From: a bacterium
GTDB taxonomy: Bacteria; Verrucomicrobiota; Verrucomicrobiia; Opitutales; UBA953
NCBI GenBank assembly: GCA_009926645.1
Contig: RFOO01000060.1
Span: 1 to 6,591, forward strand
Length of the DNA: 6,591 bases
Direction of reading: 5' to 3'
The notes under the pieces: model-generated
What the model saw: the letters and a program-made list of their open reading frames with translations, nothing else
Told to the model about the DNA's origin: nothing
Databases searched by the model: none
Program-made: the position numbers and the translations under genes
Shown here: piece after piece, positions 1 through 5,446 of the stretch
How the letters are laid out: each line of letters begins with the position of its first letter
Numbering within the stretch: the stretch's first letter is position 1

Positions 1-408
1 GACGAGGCCATCTTTCGCATCAATGCCCACAGCGAGTTTAGCTCCATGGGCTTGTGCCATCTCGCGTAAAAAGGCGGGGTCGGTGGCGGCTCGGGTGCCG
101 ATTACGACACGTTGTGCACCCGCAGCAAAAGCTGATTCTGCTAAAGCACGATCGCGCATGCCACCACCGAATTGTACTTTGGGCCCGAGGCTAGCAATGC
201 GTTTAAGTATGCCTAAATTAAGTGGAGCACCACCGAAGGCACCATCAAGGTCTACTACGTGAATCCATTCTGCTCCTGCCTGAGTAAATTGCTTCGCGGG
301 CTCAACAGGATCTTCGTAATAATGAGTACGTGCGTCATCGCGTCCTTGGCTGAGGCGAACGCAACGCCCTCCACGTATATCGATGGCAGGATAAACAGTC
401 AGACTCAT
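1..408 (-). CDS. hisA: HisA, phosphoribosylformimino-AICAR-phosphate isomerase (3' end cut by window edge)
   Basis: This is the N-terminal 136 codons of a (beta/alpha)8-barrel isomerase. It converts ProFAR to PRFAR (N'-phosphoribulosyl-formimino-AICAR phosphate), the Amadori rearrangement of cytosolic histidine biosynthesis. Visible motifs are the start [14 protein letters not shown] with the likely catalytic Asp at residue 10, VVDLDGA at 51-57, the phosphate-binding FGGGMRD at 80-86, VVIGT at 101-105, and VGID at 127-130, where Asp130 is the expected second catalytic acid. HisA proteins are about 240-250 residues, so roughly 110 are missing past position 1. VDLDGA and the two aspartates at the ends of strands 1 and 5 favour HisA over its paralogue HisF. 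The ATG shares four bases (ATGA, 405-408) with the clpX stop, and no SD is present, so translation probably depends on ribosomes finishing clpX. Identity is firm; the rest of any his cluster lies outside the window. Confidence 0.95.
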   Translation of the reverse strand, partial: MSLTVYPAIDIRGGRCVRLSQGRDDARTHYYEDPVEPAKQFTQAGAEWIHVVDLDGAFGGAPLNLGILKRIASLGPKVQFGGGMRDRALAESAFAAGAQRVVIGTRAATDPAFLREMAQAHGAKLAVGIDAKDGLV

Positions 409-1709
409 GCGCGTTTTTTATTTTTTTCGTCGGGGGCGGAGAGGCTCACGGGTTTCTGCCCGCGAATCGCTTCAGCCGTTACGGTAAAGGTCGAGCCTGG
501 AGTGGCTTCGGGTAGATGATACATTGTCTCCAAGAGGACTCCTTCGAGAACAGAGCGCAAGCCACGTGCACCCGTGCCTAGTTCTAAGGCTCGATCGGCT
601 ACGGCGTTCAGTGAATCGGAGGTAAACTCCAAGGACATTCCAGAAAGAGCAAAAAGTTTGCGGTATTGTTTTGTGGGTGCGTTGCGTGGTTCGGTTAAAA
701 TACGCACCAGTGCTTCACGATTAAGAGGCTCGAGAACAGAGATAACGGGAAGTCGTCCAACAAATTCAGGAATCATGCCGAAGGAGAAAAGATCTTCGGG
801 TTGTAGGCCGGCTAGAACTTGTTCGGCGGATAGGTTAGGTGAAATGTCTCCGCCTTGCACAAAGCCGAGGGATTTAGTTCCCGTGCGACGAGCAATCATG
901 CGATCGAGCCCCACAAACGCACCCCCAGCGATGAAGAGGATGTCGCTCGTGTCGACACGAATGCATTGTTGCTCGGGGTGCTTGCGGCCTCCAGCCGGAG
1001 GAACATTGCAAATGGTTCCTTCAAGAAGTTTCAGGAGGGCTTGTTGAACGCCTTCACCGGAAACATCACGAGTGATAGACGCGGAATCGGACTTTCGACC
1101 AATTTTATCAATTTCATCGATAAAAATGATGCCACGTTGTGCCCGTTCAACATCCATATCAGCTGCTTGGAGTAGGCGTAAAATGACCGTTTCAACATCG
1201 TCACCAACGTAACCTGCTTCCGTTAACGTTGTGGCATCCGCGATGGCGAATGGCACATCGAGCATGCGAGCCAAAGTTTTGGCTAAAAGTGTTTTTCCTG
1301 TACCCGTGGGTCCAATCAAAAGCACGTTACTTTTGTCTAATTCGACTTCGGCGAGTTCACCTTTATTTTCCGAAGATGATTTTTGCAATCGATCGTTCAG
1401 GCGTTTGTAGTGATTGTGGACTGCAACCGAGAGAACTTTTTTAGCGTGGTCTTGGCCAATGACATAGGCATCTAACTCTGCACGCAACTGTGCTGGAGCC
1501 ACGAGCTTAACAGGGGAGAGCGGAGCCTTGGAGGTGGCTGTTTCGCTCTTGGTAGATTGAGTCTTTTTGTTCTCGCGTTCGATTAATCGTCCACAGGTAG
1601 AAACGCAGACATCGCAAATGCCAACACCCTCTGGGCCTGCAATGAGTTTGCCGACTTGGGAGGCGGGTTTGCCGCAAAACGAGCAGGACTCGGCTTGAGT
1701 TCCCGACAT
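405..1709 (-). CDS. clpX: ClpX, ATP-dependent unfoldase subunit of the ClpXP protease
   Basis: This 434-residue AAA+ unfoldase recognises tagged substrates, unfolds them and feeds them into ClpP in the cytosol. Domains in order: an N-terminal C4 zinc-binding domain (Cys9, Cys12, Cys32, Cys35); a variable linker to about 65; Walker A GPTGTGKT at 133-140; the substrate-gripping pore loop GYVGD at 166-170; Walker B IIFIDEID at 194-201; the RKH loop at 242-244; the ClpP-docking tripeptide as LGF at 281-283, where Escherichia coli has IGF; the arginine finger Arg319 in EFVGR; and sensor 2 GARGLR at 380-385 (Arg382). Length matches the family. The zinc-finger spacing is 19 residues between cysteine pairs, one more than the 18 of E. 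coli ClpX. The gene lies 5 nt after clpP and overlaps hisA by 4 nt. The start has no good SD, only a distant GCAGG inside clpP. All catalytic features are intact. Confidence 0.98.
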   Translation of the reverse strand: MSGTQAESCSFCGKPASQVGKLIAGPEGVGICDVCVSTCGRLIERENKKTQSTKSETATSKAPLSPVKLVAPAQLRAELDAYVIGQDHAKKVLSVAVHNHYKRLNDRLQKSSSENKGELAEVELDKSNVLLIGPTGTGKTLLAKTLARMLDVPFAIADATTLTEAGYVGDDVETVILRLLQAADMDVERAQRGIIFIDEIDKIGRKSDSASITRDVSGEGVQQALLKLLEGTICNVPPAGGRKHPEQQCIRVDTSDILFIAGGAFVGLDRMIARRTGTKSLGFVQGGDISPNLSAEQVLAGLQPEDLFSFGMIPEFVGRLPVISVLEPLNREALVRILTEPRNAPTKQYRKLFALSGMSLEFTSDSLNAVADRALELGTGARGLRSVLEGVLLETMYHLPEATPGSTFTVTAEAIRGQKPVSLSAPDEKNKKRA

Positions 1710-1714
1710 AAAAA

Positions 1715-2311
1715 CTAGGCTTTGCCTGCTTTCGGCATGACAACGTGGTCGACAAGACCGTAGGCCTTAGCCTCTTCGGCAGTCATGTAGTAATCACGGT
1801 CGGAATCGCGCTGTAAGATTTCGGGAGTTTTCCCGCTATGCTTAGCCAGGACGTGGTTCAAGGTATCGCGCCAGCGCAAAATCTCTTTGGCCGCAATCGA
1901 GATGTCTGAGGTTTGTCCGGTCGCACCACCGCTGGGTTGGTGAATCATGACGCGGCAGTTGGGCAGGGCGTGGCGTTTGCCTTTGGTGCCTGCGGCAAGC
2001 AAGACGGTGGCCATGCTGGCGGATAAACCGATGCAGTACGTGTTTACCTCGCAACTCAAGAAATTCATCGTGTCATAAATGGCCATACCTGCGGTGATCG
2101 ATCCACCAGGCGAATTGATGTAGATAGAAATATCCTTCTTCGGGTCTTCCATTTGCAGAAAGAGCATTTGTGCAATCACGGCATTGGCGACATCGTCGTA
2201 AATCGGAGAACCGAGGAAGATGATGCGATCCTTGAGTAATCGGCTGTAAATATCCCATGCTCGTTCGCCGCGGGCATCTTTTTCAACAACGTTAGGAATG
2301 ATGTAAGACAT
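1715..2311 (-). CDS. clpP: ClpP, ATP-dependent Clp protease proteolytic subunit
   Basis: This serine peptidase forms the two-ring proteolytic chamber that partners ClpX (encoded next) and possibly other Clp ATPases. From the ATG at 2311 the product is 198 residues, the usual size. The catalytic triad is Ser99 (GLSASM), His124 (VMIHQP) and Asp173 (RDSDRDYYM). The spacings of 25 and 49 residues equal those of the E. coli enzyme (Ser111, His136, Asp185). The substrate-binding and head-domain segments [18 protein letters not shown] (65-82) and [13 protein letters not shown] (125-137) are present. The frame is open upstream to an ATG at 2374, but those 21 extra codons lie partly inside tig and are rich in Arg and Lys. 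The start MSYIIPNVV matches normal ClpP N-termini, so 2311 is chosen. There is no SD; the upstream stretch is pyrimidine-rich. The gene lies 31 nt after tig and 5 nt before clpX, as expected for a co-transcribed ClpXP pair. Confidence 0.97.
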   Translation of the reverse strand: MSYIIPNVVEKDARGERAWDIYSRLLKDRIIFLGSPIYDDVANAVIAQMLFLQMEDPKKDISIYINSPGGSITAGMAIYDTMNFLSCEVNTYCIGLSASMATVLLAAGTKGKRHALPNCRVMIHQPSGGATGQTSDISIAAKEILRWRDTLNHVLAKHSGKTPEILQRDSDRDYYMTAEEAKAYGLVDHVVMPKAGKA

Positions 2312-2342
2312 GGGAGAGTGTTTTGAAAAGTTTAGGAGAAAA

Positions 2343-3650
2343 CTAAACTTTCTCAACCGTTTCCGCCTTTTCATCGGCTAAAACGAGGTCGAGGGCCTTA
2401 TTCAGAATCGCATCGCGACGGATAGCGGCGATGCGCTGACGATCTTTGGCAATCTTTTCAGGGGGAGTTTTCTCGGCGTAGGCTGTATTAATAATGGCTC
2501 GAGTGAATTCTTCTTGGCTGAGGTCGACCTTTTCTTCTTCAGCAATCTTGGAGAGTACGACTTGAGCACGGACGCGCACTTCGGCGGCCTTACGTGCCTC
2601 GGTTACGATTTCTTCGCGTTTGGATTCGAGCTCATTCGGCTGCATGCCATTGCGCATGCGCATTTGGGCGTACTGGATGAAAAGATCGCGAGCGACAGTG
2701 TCGACCGCCGAGGGTGGTAAAGGTAAATCTAAGCCAGCAACAAGAGCTTCCACGGCCTTTTCTCGGCGAGCAGTTTCTGCGGCTTGGCGCTTTGTGCCTT
2801 CAATGCCTTTACGGAGTTGATCACGTAAATCGGCCTCATCTTTTACGCCTACAGACTTGAAGAATTCTTCGTTGAGTAAGGGTAGTTCTTTGCGGCGAAC
2901 TTCCGCAACAGTCAGACTGTATTGGATTTTCTTTCCACGTAAGGCTTCGCGCGCATGGTCAGCGGGGACAGTAAATTCAGCCTTTGCTGAATCGCCGGCT
3001 TTTAGTCCAACTACGGCTTGGGCGATGGCTGGAATAGCCACGATTTCACTGGTTGAACCTGCTTCTTCCCAAGTGGATTCTGCTCCAGCCAAGTAACCGG
3101 CTTCGGCATCGAGTTCTTTCACTTCTTTACCGTCTATAGTGCCTGTGTATCCGAGGCGAACGTAGTCACCCGCAGCGGCAGCGGACTCGGTTTTTTCAAA
3201 ACGTGCACGTTGTTGAAGGATTTTTTTCAAGTGCTCTTCAACATCAGCATCGGTAACCGTGATGGGTTCAGCGGCGATTTTAACCTTCTTCCAATCGGGT
3301 GTCTTGAATTCGGGTAGAATATCGACCTCGTAATGAATGACGACATCGCTACCTTTCGTGGCCTCGTCTTTCTTAACATCGGCTAAAGTGTAAATGGTCA
3401 GACCCTTTTCTTCGCGGATACGCTCGTAACCTTGGGCAAGAAGGCGTTGATTAACCTCTTCGGTGATGTCTTTGCCGTATTTTTGACGGACAATCGATTC
3501 GGGAGCTTTGCCAGGGCGGAAGCCGGGAAGGCTGGCTTTGCTCATGAAATCTTTAATGACCTCTTTTTCTGTGGAGAGGACACTCGCTGCAGGGATAGTG
3601 ATTGTGACACTGCGACGAGTAGGGTTGGTGACTTGAATTTTAATTTCCAT
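2343..3650 (-). CDS. tig: Trigger factor, ribosome-associated chaperone and peptidyl-prolyl isomerase
   Basis: This 435-residue protein matches trigger factor, which docks beside the ribosome exit tunnel and shields nascent chains. The N-terminal ribosome-binding domain (about 1-115) carries the docking signature GFRPGKAP at 43-50 followed by IVRQKYG. A central FKBP-type prolyl isomerase domain spans about 157-250, starting around [17 protein letters not shown] (161-177). The C-terminal arm domain (about 251-435) is highly charged and helical, with runs such as RKEEL-type Lys/Glu/Arg-rich segments and LPLPPSAVD near 309-317. Length is typical. The start at 3650 gives the canonical opening MEIKIQV and no further upstream extension is needed. 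No SD precedes it (the upstream bases are TAACGCATCC). It is the first gene of the tig-clpP-clpX-hisA unit and is preceded by a 116-nt gap holding a hairpin. Confidence 0.97.
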   Translation of the reverse strand: MEIKIQVTNPTRRSVTITIPAASVLSTEKEVIKDFMSKASLPGFRPGKAPESIVRQKYGKDITEEVNQRLLAQGYERIREEKGLTIYTLADVKKDEATKGSDVVIHYEVDILPEFKTPDWKKVKIAAEPITVTDADVEEHLKKILQQRARFEKTESAAAAGDYVRLGYTGTIDGKEVKELDAEAGYLAGAESTWEEAGSTSEIVAIPAIAQAVVGLKAGDSAKAEFTVPADHAREALRGKKIQYSLTVAEVRRKELPLLNEEFFKSVGVKDEADLRDQLRKGIEGTKRQAAETARREKAVEALVAGLDLPLPPSAVDTVARDLFIQYAQMRMRNGMQPNELESKREEIVTEARKAAEVRVRAQVVLSKIAEEEKVDLSQEEFTRAIINTAYAEKTPPEKIAKDRQRIAAIRRDAILNKALDLVLADEKAETVEKV

Positions 3651-3766
3651 GGATGCGTTATTTAGAAAGTTTTAGATACACCCCGAACTAGGCGTTCAGG
3701 GGGAAAGGTGGAGCAAAGGGAACAAACTCCAACGGTCAACAGCGGAGGCAAACCCCGATTTAGGCC
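3651..3766 (-). promoter_or_regulatory. Intergenic leader/promoter region between coaD and tig
   Basis: This 116-nt non-coding gap lies between the coaD stop (TAA, 3767-3769) and the tig start, both on the minus strand. It is the only sizeable gap within the minus-strand genes and therefore the best place for a tig-clpP-clpX-hisA promoter. On the minus strand there is a TTGACC (3739 to 3734) that resembles a -35 element, but 17 nt downstream lies TTGCTC, a poor -10. Closer to the gene, TATCTA and TAAAAC near 3670-3679 are weak -10-like hexamers with no matching -35. No promoter can be named with confidence. The region also holds the hairpin described separately. Confidence 0.35.
3681..3702 (-). 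other. Imperfect inverted repeat (hairpin) upstream of tig
   Basis: On the plus strand the arm CCCCGAAC (3681-3688) pairs with GTTC (3694-3697) and GGGG (3699-3702). A single unpaired A at 3698 and a 5-nt loop TAGGC (3689-3693) complete an eight-pair stem. In the transcribed (minus) direction it lies 64 nt after the coaD stop and 30 nt before the tig ATG. It is followed by TGTATCTAAAAC, not a run of T, so it is not a standard intrinsic terminator. It could be a weak coaD terminator, a stem in the tig leader RNA or a protein-binding site. Pairing is seen; function is unknown. Confidence 0.5.
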
Positions 3767-4258
3767 TTATCTGAGCCGTTTTTTCAGTTTTGGCAGGACG
3801 CAACGAGGCACAAAGGCGGCTGCTTGGCTGAGTTTGTGTCGAGCAATGTCCTTAACAAAAGAGGAAGAGGTCACAAATTGATCCTGACTGGGCATAAGGA
3901 CGACCGTTTCGATTTTGGGATCCATCAACCGATTGGCATGTGCCAAATCAAATTCGAATTCGAAGTCACTAAATTTTCTCAAGCCACGAATAATCGCTAC
4001 AGCACTATGTTTGCGGGCGAATTCGACCGTGAGTCCTTCGAGAACGGCGACCTTTACTTTGCTCATACCCCGCGTGGCTTCGCGTGCCATTGCGACACGT
4101 TCGGCTATGGAAAACCAGGGGTTTTTGGCATCGCTCGGGGCGACGGCAACGATGACACGGTCAAAGAGTCGAGCGGCTCGTCGAACAACATCGATGTGTC
4201 CCAAGGTGATGGGGTCGAAGGTGCCGGGGTAAACAGCGATGCTTTGCTTGCGGGCCAT
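3767..4258 (-). CDS. coaD: CoaD, phosphopantetheine adenylyltransferase
   Basis: This enzyme transfers AMP from ATP to 4'-phosphopantetheine, giving dephospho-CoA, the penultimate step of coenzyme A synthesis in the cytosol. From the ATG at 4258 the product is 163 residues, the normal family size. Visible nucleotidyltransferase features are YPGTFDPITLGH at 10-21, with the ATP-binding T/HxGH-type motif (Thr18, Gly20, His21); the basic NPWFSIAERV segment at 46-55; IIRGLR at 89-94; the FEFEFDLAHANR segment at 99-110; and the second nucleotide-binding motif SSSFVK at 131-136. A GTG at 4279 would add seven residues (MSRNRKT). The ATG is preferred because AGGA lies 5 nt upstream of it and the family starts just before the YPGTFDP strand. 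The gene is divergent from pgsA. Downstream on the same strand is tig, 116 nt away, with a hairpin between. There are no signs of damage. Confidence 0.97.
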   Translation of the reverse strand: MARKQSIAVYPGTFDPITLGHIDVVRRAARLFDRVIVAVAPSDAKNPWFSIAERVAMAREATRGMSKVKVAVLEGLTVEFARKHSAVAIIRGLRKFSDFEFEFDLAHANRLMDPKIETVVLMPSQDQFVTSSSFVKDIARHKLSQAAAFVPRCVLPKLKKRLR

Positions 4259-4312
4259 GGTTTTCCTGTTGCGACTCACTTTCGTCCTAGAACACTATCA
4301 CGGCAAGCCCGC
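4259..4312. promoter_or_regulatory. Divergent intergenic region between coaD and pgsA
   Basis: This 54-nt gap separates the coaD start (minus) from the pgsA start (plus). Both promoters must lie here or inside the neighbouring coding regions. On the plus strand TTGCGA (4269-4274) is followed after 18 nt by CACTAT (4293-4298), a weak -35/-10-like pair, and TAGAAC (4288-4293) is another partial -10 match. No strong consensus is seen for either direction, so the placement is by position rather than by motif. Confidence 0.3.
4264..4267 (-). promoter_or_regulatory. Ribosome binding site of coaD
   Basis: Read on the minus strand, AGGA stands 5 nt before the ATG at 4258, inside the A-rich context CAGGAAAACC. 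It supports the ATG over the alternative GTG at 4279, and it is the only convincing SD element in front of any gene in this window. Confidence 0.6.
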
Positions 4313-4963
4313 ATGCAAAGTTTTAAACATATCCCCAATCTTTTGACGGCTCTGCGTCTCCCAGCTGTCTTTGTCATCGCCCTTTGGACCTCTTGGGCGG
4401 GGGTTTGGGCAAGCGCGGCTTTAGCTCTGTTTATTTTCGCTGCATTGACTGATATTTTTGATGGGTGGATAGCCCGCAAACTGGGAGCAGTGTCTGATTT
4501 TGGTCGATTGATGGATGCCTTGGTGGACAAAATTTTTATCCTCGGATTATTGGTCGCTTTGATGGCTATCGATTGTCTTCCGGTTCAAAAGTGGGATGAC
4601 GCTGGAGTGGCTACCGTGACCAATCACTGGGCAGTTTTAATTTCAGCCTTCGGCGTGATTTTAATTTTGATGCGCGAGTTTTTGATTACGGGACTGCGCT
4701 TAGTTGCAGCGGCTAAAGGGCAAGTTCTCGAAGCCGAACGATTAGGAAAAATAAAAACATTTCTCCAGATTTTAGCGATTGGACATTTGATTGGGCTCCG
4801 AGCCTACGAAACCCACTGGAAGCTTTCCGCAGTTTGGCATCAACGATGGGAGGTAATCATTACCGGAATTTTTTGGTTATCGGTTATTCTCACGGTTGTT
4901 TCGGGTTTGAGTTATTTCATTCGTCACCGTCGCCATCTCCCCGGTCTTTCTGAATCCGAATGA
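4313..4963 (+). CDS. pgsA: PgsA, CDP-diacylglycerol--glycerol-3-phosphate 3-phosphatidyltransferase
   Basis: This integral inner-membrane enzyme makes phosphatidylglycerophosphate from CDP-diacylglycerol and glycerol-3-phosphate, the committed step to phosphatidylglycerol and cardiolipin. The 216-residue product carries a perfect CDP-alcohol phosphotransferase signature: Asp47, Asp50-Gly51, Ala54-Arg55, Gly64, Asp68, Asp72. REFLITGLRLVAAAKG (121-136) and LGKIKTFLQ (144-152) are typical of PgsA rather than of phosphatidylserine synthase. Hydrophobic helices are visible near 17-45, 73-88, 105-121, 148-162 and 180-202. The start MQSFKHIPNLLTALR matches the family opening (NxPNxLTxLR). The frame stays open upstream to 3824, but that part is antisense to coaD and is not part of the gene. 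A hydrophilic stretch at about 90-104 and a basic C-terminal tail (RHRRH) are slight additions to the usual core. No SD precedes the ATG. The stop overlaps the pgpA start. Confidence 0.95.
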   Translation: MQSFKHIPNLLTALRLPAVFVIALWTSWAGVWASAALALFIFAALTDIFDGWIARKLGAVSDFGRLMDALVDKIFILGLLVALMAIDCLPVQKWDDAGVATVTNHWAVLISAFGVILILMREFLITGLRLVAAAKGQVLEAERLGKIKTFLQILAIGHLIGLRAYETHWKLSAVWHQRWEVIITGIFWLSVILTVVSGLSYFIRHRRHLPGLSESE

Positions 4964-5442
4964 TTGTCTCCATCGCCACTCTTGGACCGTTGGGAAAACT
5001 CAAAGCCCCAGGCACATGGGGCTCGGCAGCGGGGCTTTTGTGGTGGTTCTTTGTGGTTCGCCAATTAGCGACGCCTAAGGGTTGGCAGCATGAGTTAGCC
5101 TTTAATTTCTTAGTTGTTTTGATGGGGATTTTTTTCTGTGGCGTGGCCGTCGCGCTCCTCAAAAAGAAAGATCCTTCGGAGGTAGTGCTCGATGAGTTTG
5201 TCGCCATGCCTCTGGTATTTCTTTTTAATAAGAATTTGATGATAGGGACAAGTGAGGGTTTCCTTTTTGTCCTCTTAGGATTTTTGCTTTTTCGCTTCTT
5301 CGACATCTTAAAGCCGTTGGGTCTTCGCGCCCTCGAAAAACTGCCAGGTGGCTTGGGTGTGGTTTTGGACGATTTAGGGGCTGCGCTCTATGCTAATGGT
5401 TGTCTGCAGATCGCTTGTTTTTTGGTAAAATTGAACCAATAA
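4960..5442 (+). CDS. pgpA: PgpA, phosphatidylglycerophosphatase A
   Basis: This membrane phosphatase removes the terminal phosphate from phosphatidylglycerophosphate to give phosphatidylglycerol, directly using the PgsA product. The 160-residue protein shows the PgpA family motifs in order: LGKLKAPGTWGS (11-22), DPSEVVLDE (71-79) with the acidic pair Asp78-Glu79, FRFFDILKP (111-119), and GGLGVVLDD (130-138) with Asp137-Asp138. Hydrophobic membrane segments lie near 22-36, 48-67, 81-89, 99-114 and 139-156. The residue after DEFV is Ala82, where E. coli PgpA has Gly (DEFIG); this is a mild substitution unlikely to abolish activity. The ATG is embedded in the pgsA stop as ATGA, with no SD, so the two enzymes are probably translationally coupled and made in similar amounts. 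The next gene starts 4 nt after the stop. Confidence 0.95.
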   Translation: MIVSIATLGPLGKLKAPGTWGSAAGLLWWFFVVRQLATPKGWQHELAFNFLVVLMGIFFCGVAVALLKKKDPSEVVLDEFVAMPLVFLFNKNLMIGTSEGFLFVLLGFLLFRFFDILKPLGLRALEKLPGGLGVVLDDLGAALYANGCLQIACFLVKLNQ

Positions 5443-5446
5443 GTTT

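Noticed and set aside
574..1047. 157-codon plus-strand open frame opposite clpX
   Set aside because: It is antisense to a firmly identified gene, its product is low-complexity Arg/Ser/Pro-rich sequence, and it has no recognisable motif or SD.
2312..2374. Upstream ATG adding 21 residues to ClpP
   Set aside because: The first half lies inside the tig coding region, the added peptide is Arg/Lys-rich and unlike ClpP propeptides, and the start at 2311 gives the usual family length and N-terminus.
3681..3702. Hairpin as an intrinsic terminator or tRNA fragment
   Set aside because: There is no T-run after the stem in either direction, and the GTTC-like arm is not accompanied by acceptor, D or anticodon arms at tRNA spacing.
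4259..4279. GTG start adding seven residues to CoaD
   Set aside because: The ATG at 4258 has AGGA at 5 nt spacing and gives the standard CoaD length. The GTG has no comparable signal.
3824..4312. In-frame plus-strand extension of pgsA by 163 codons
   Set aside because: It runs antisense through almost all of coaD, its translation resembles no N-terminal domain, and PgsA has its normal start at 4313. The openness is a by-product of coaD codon use.
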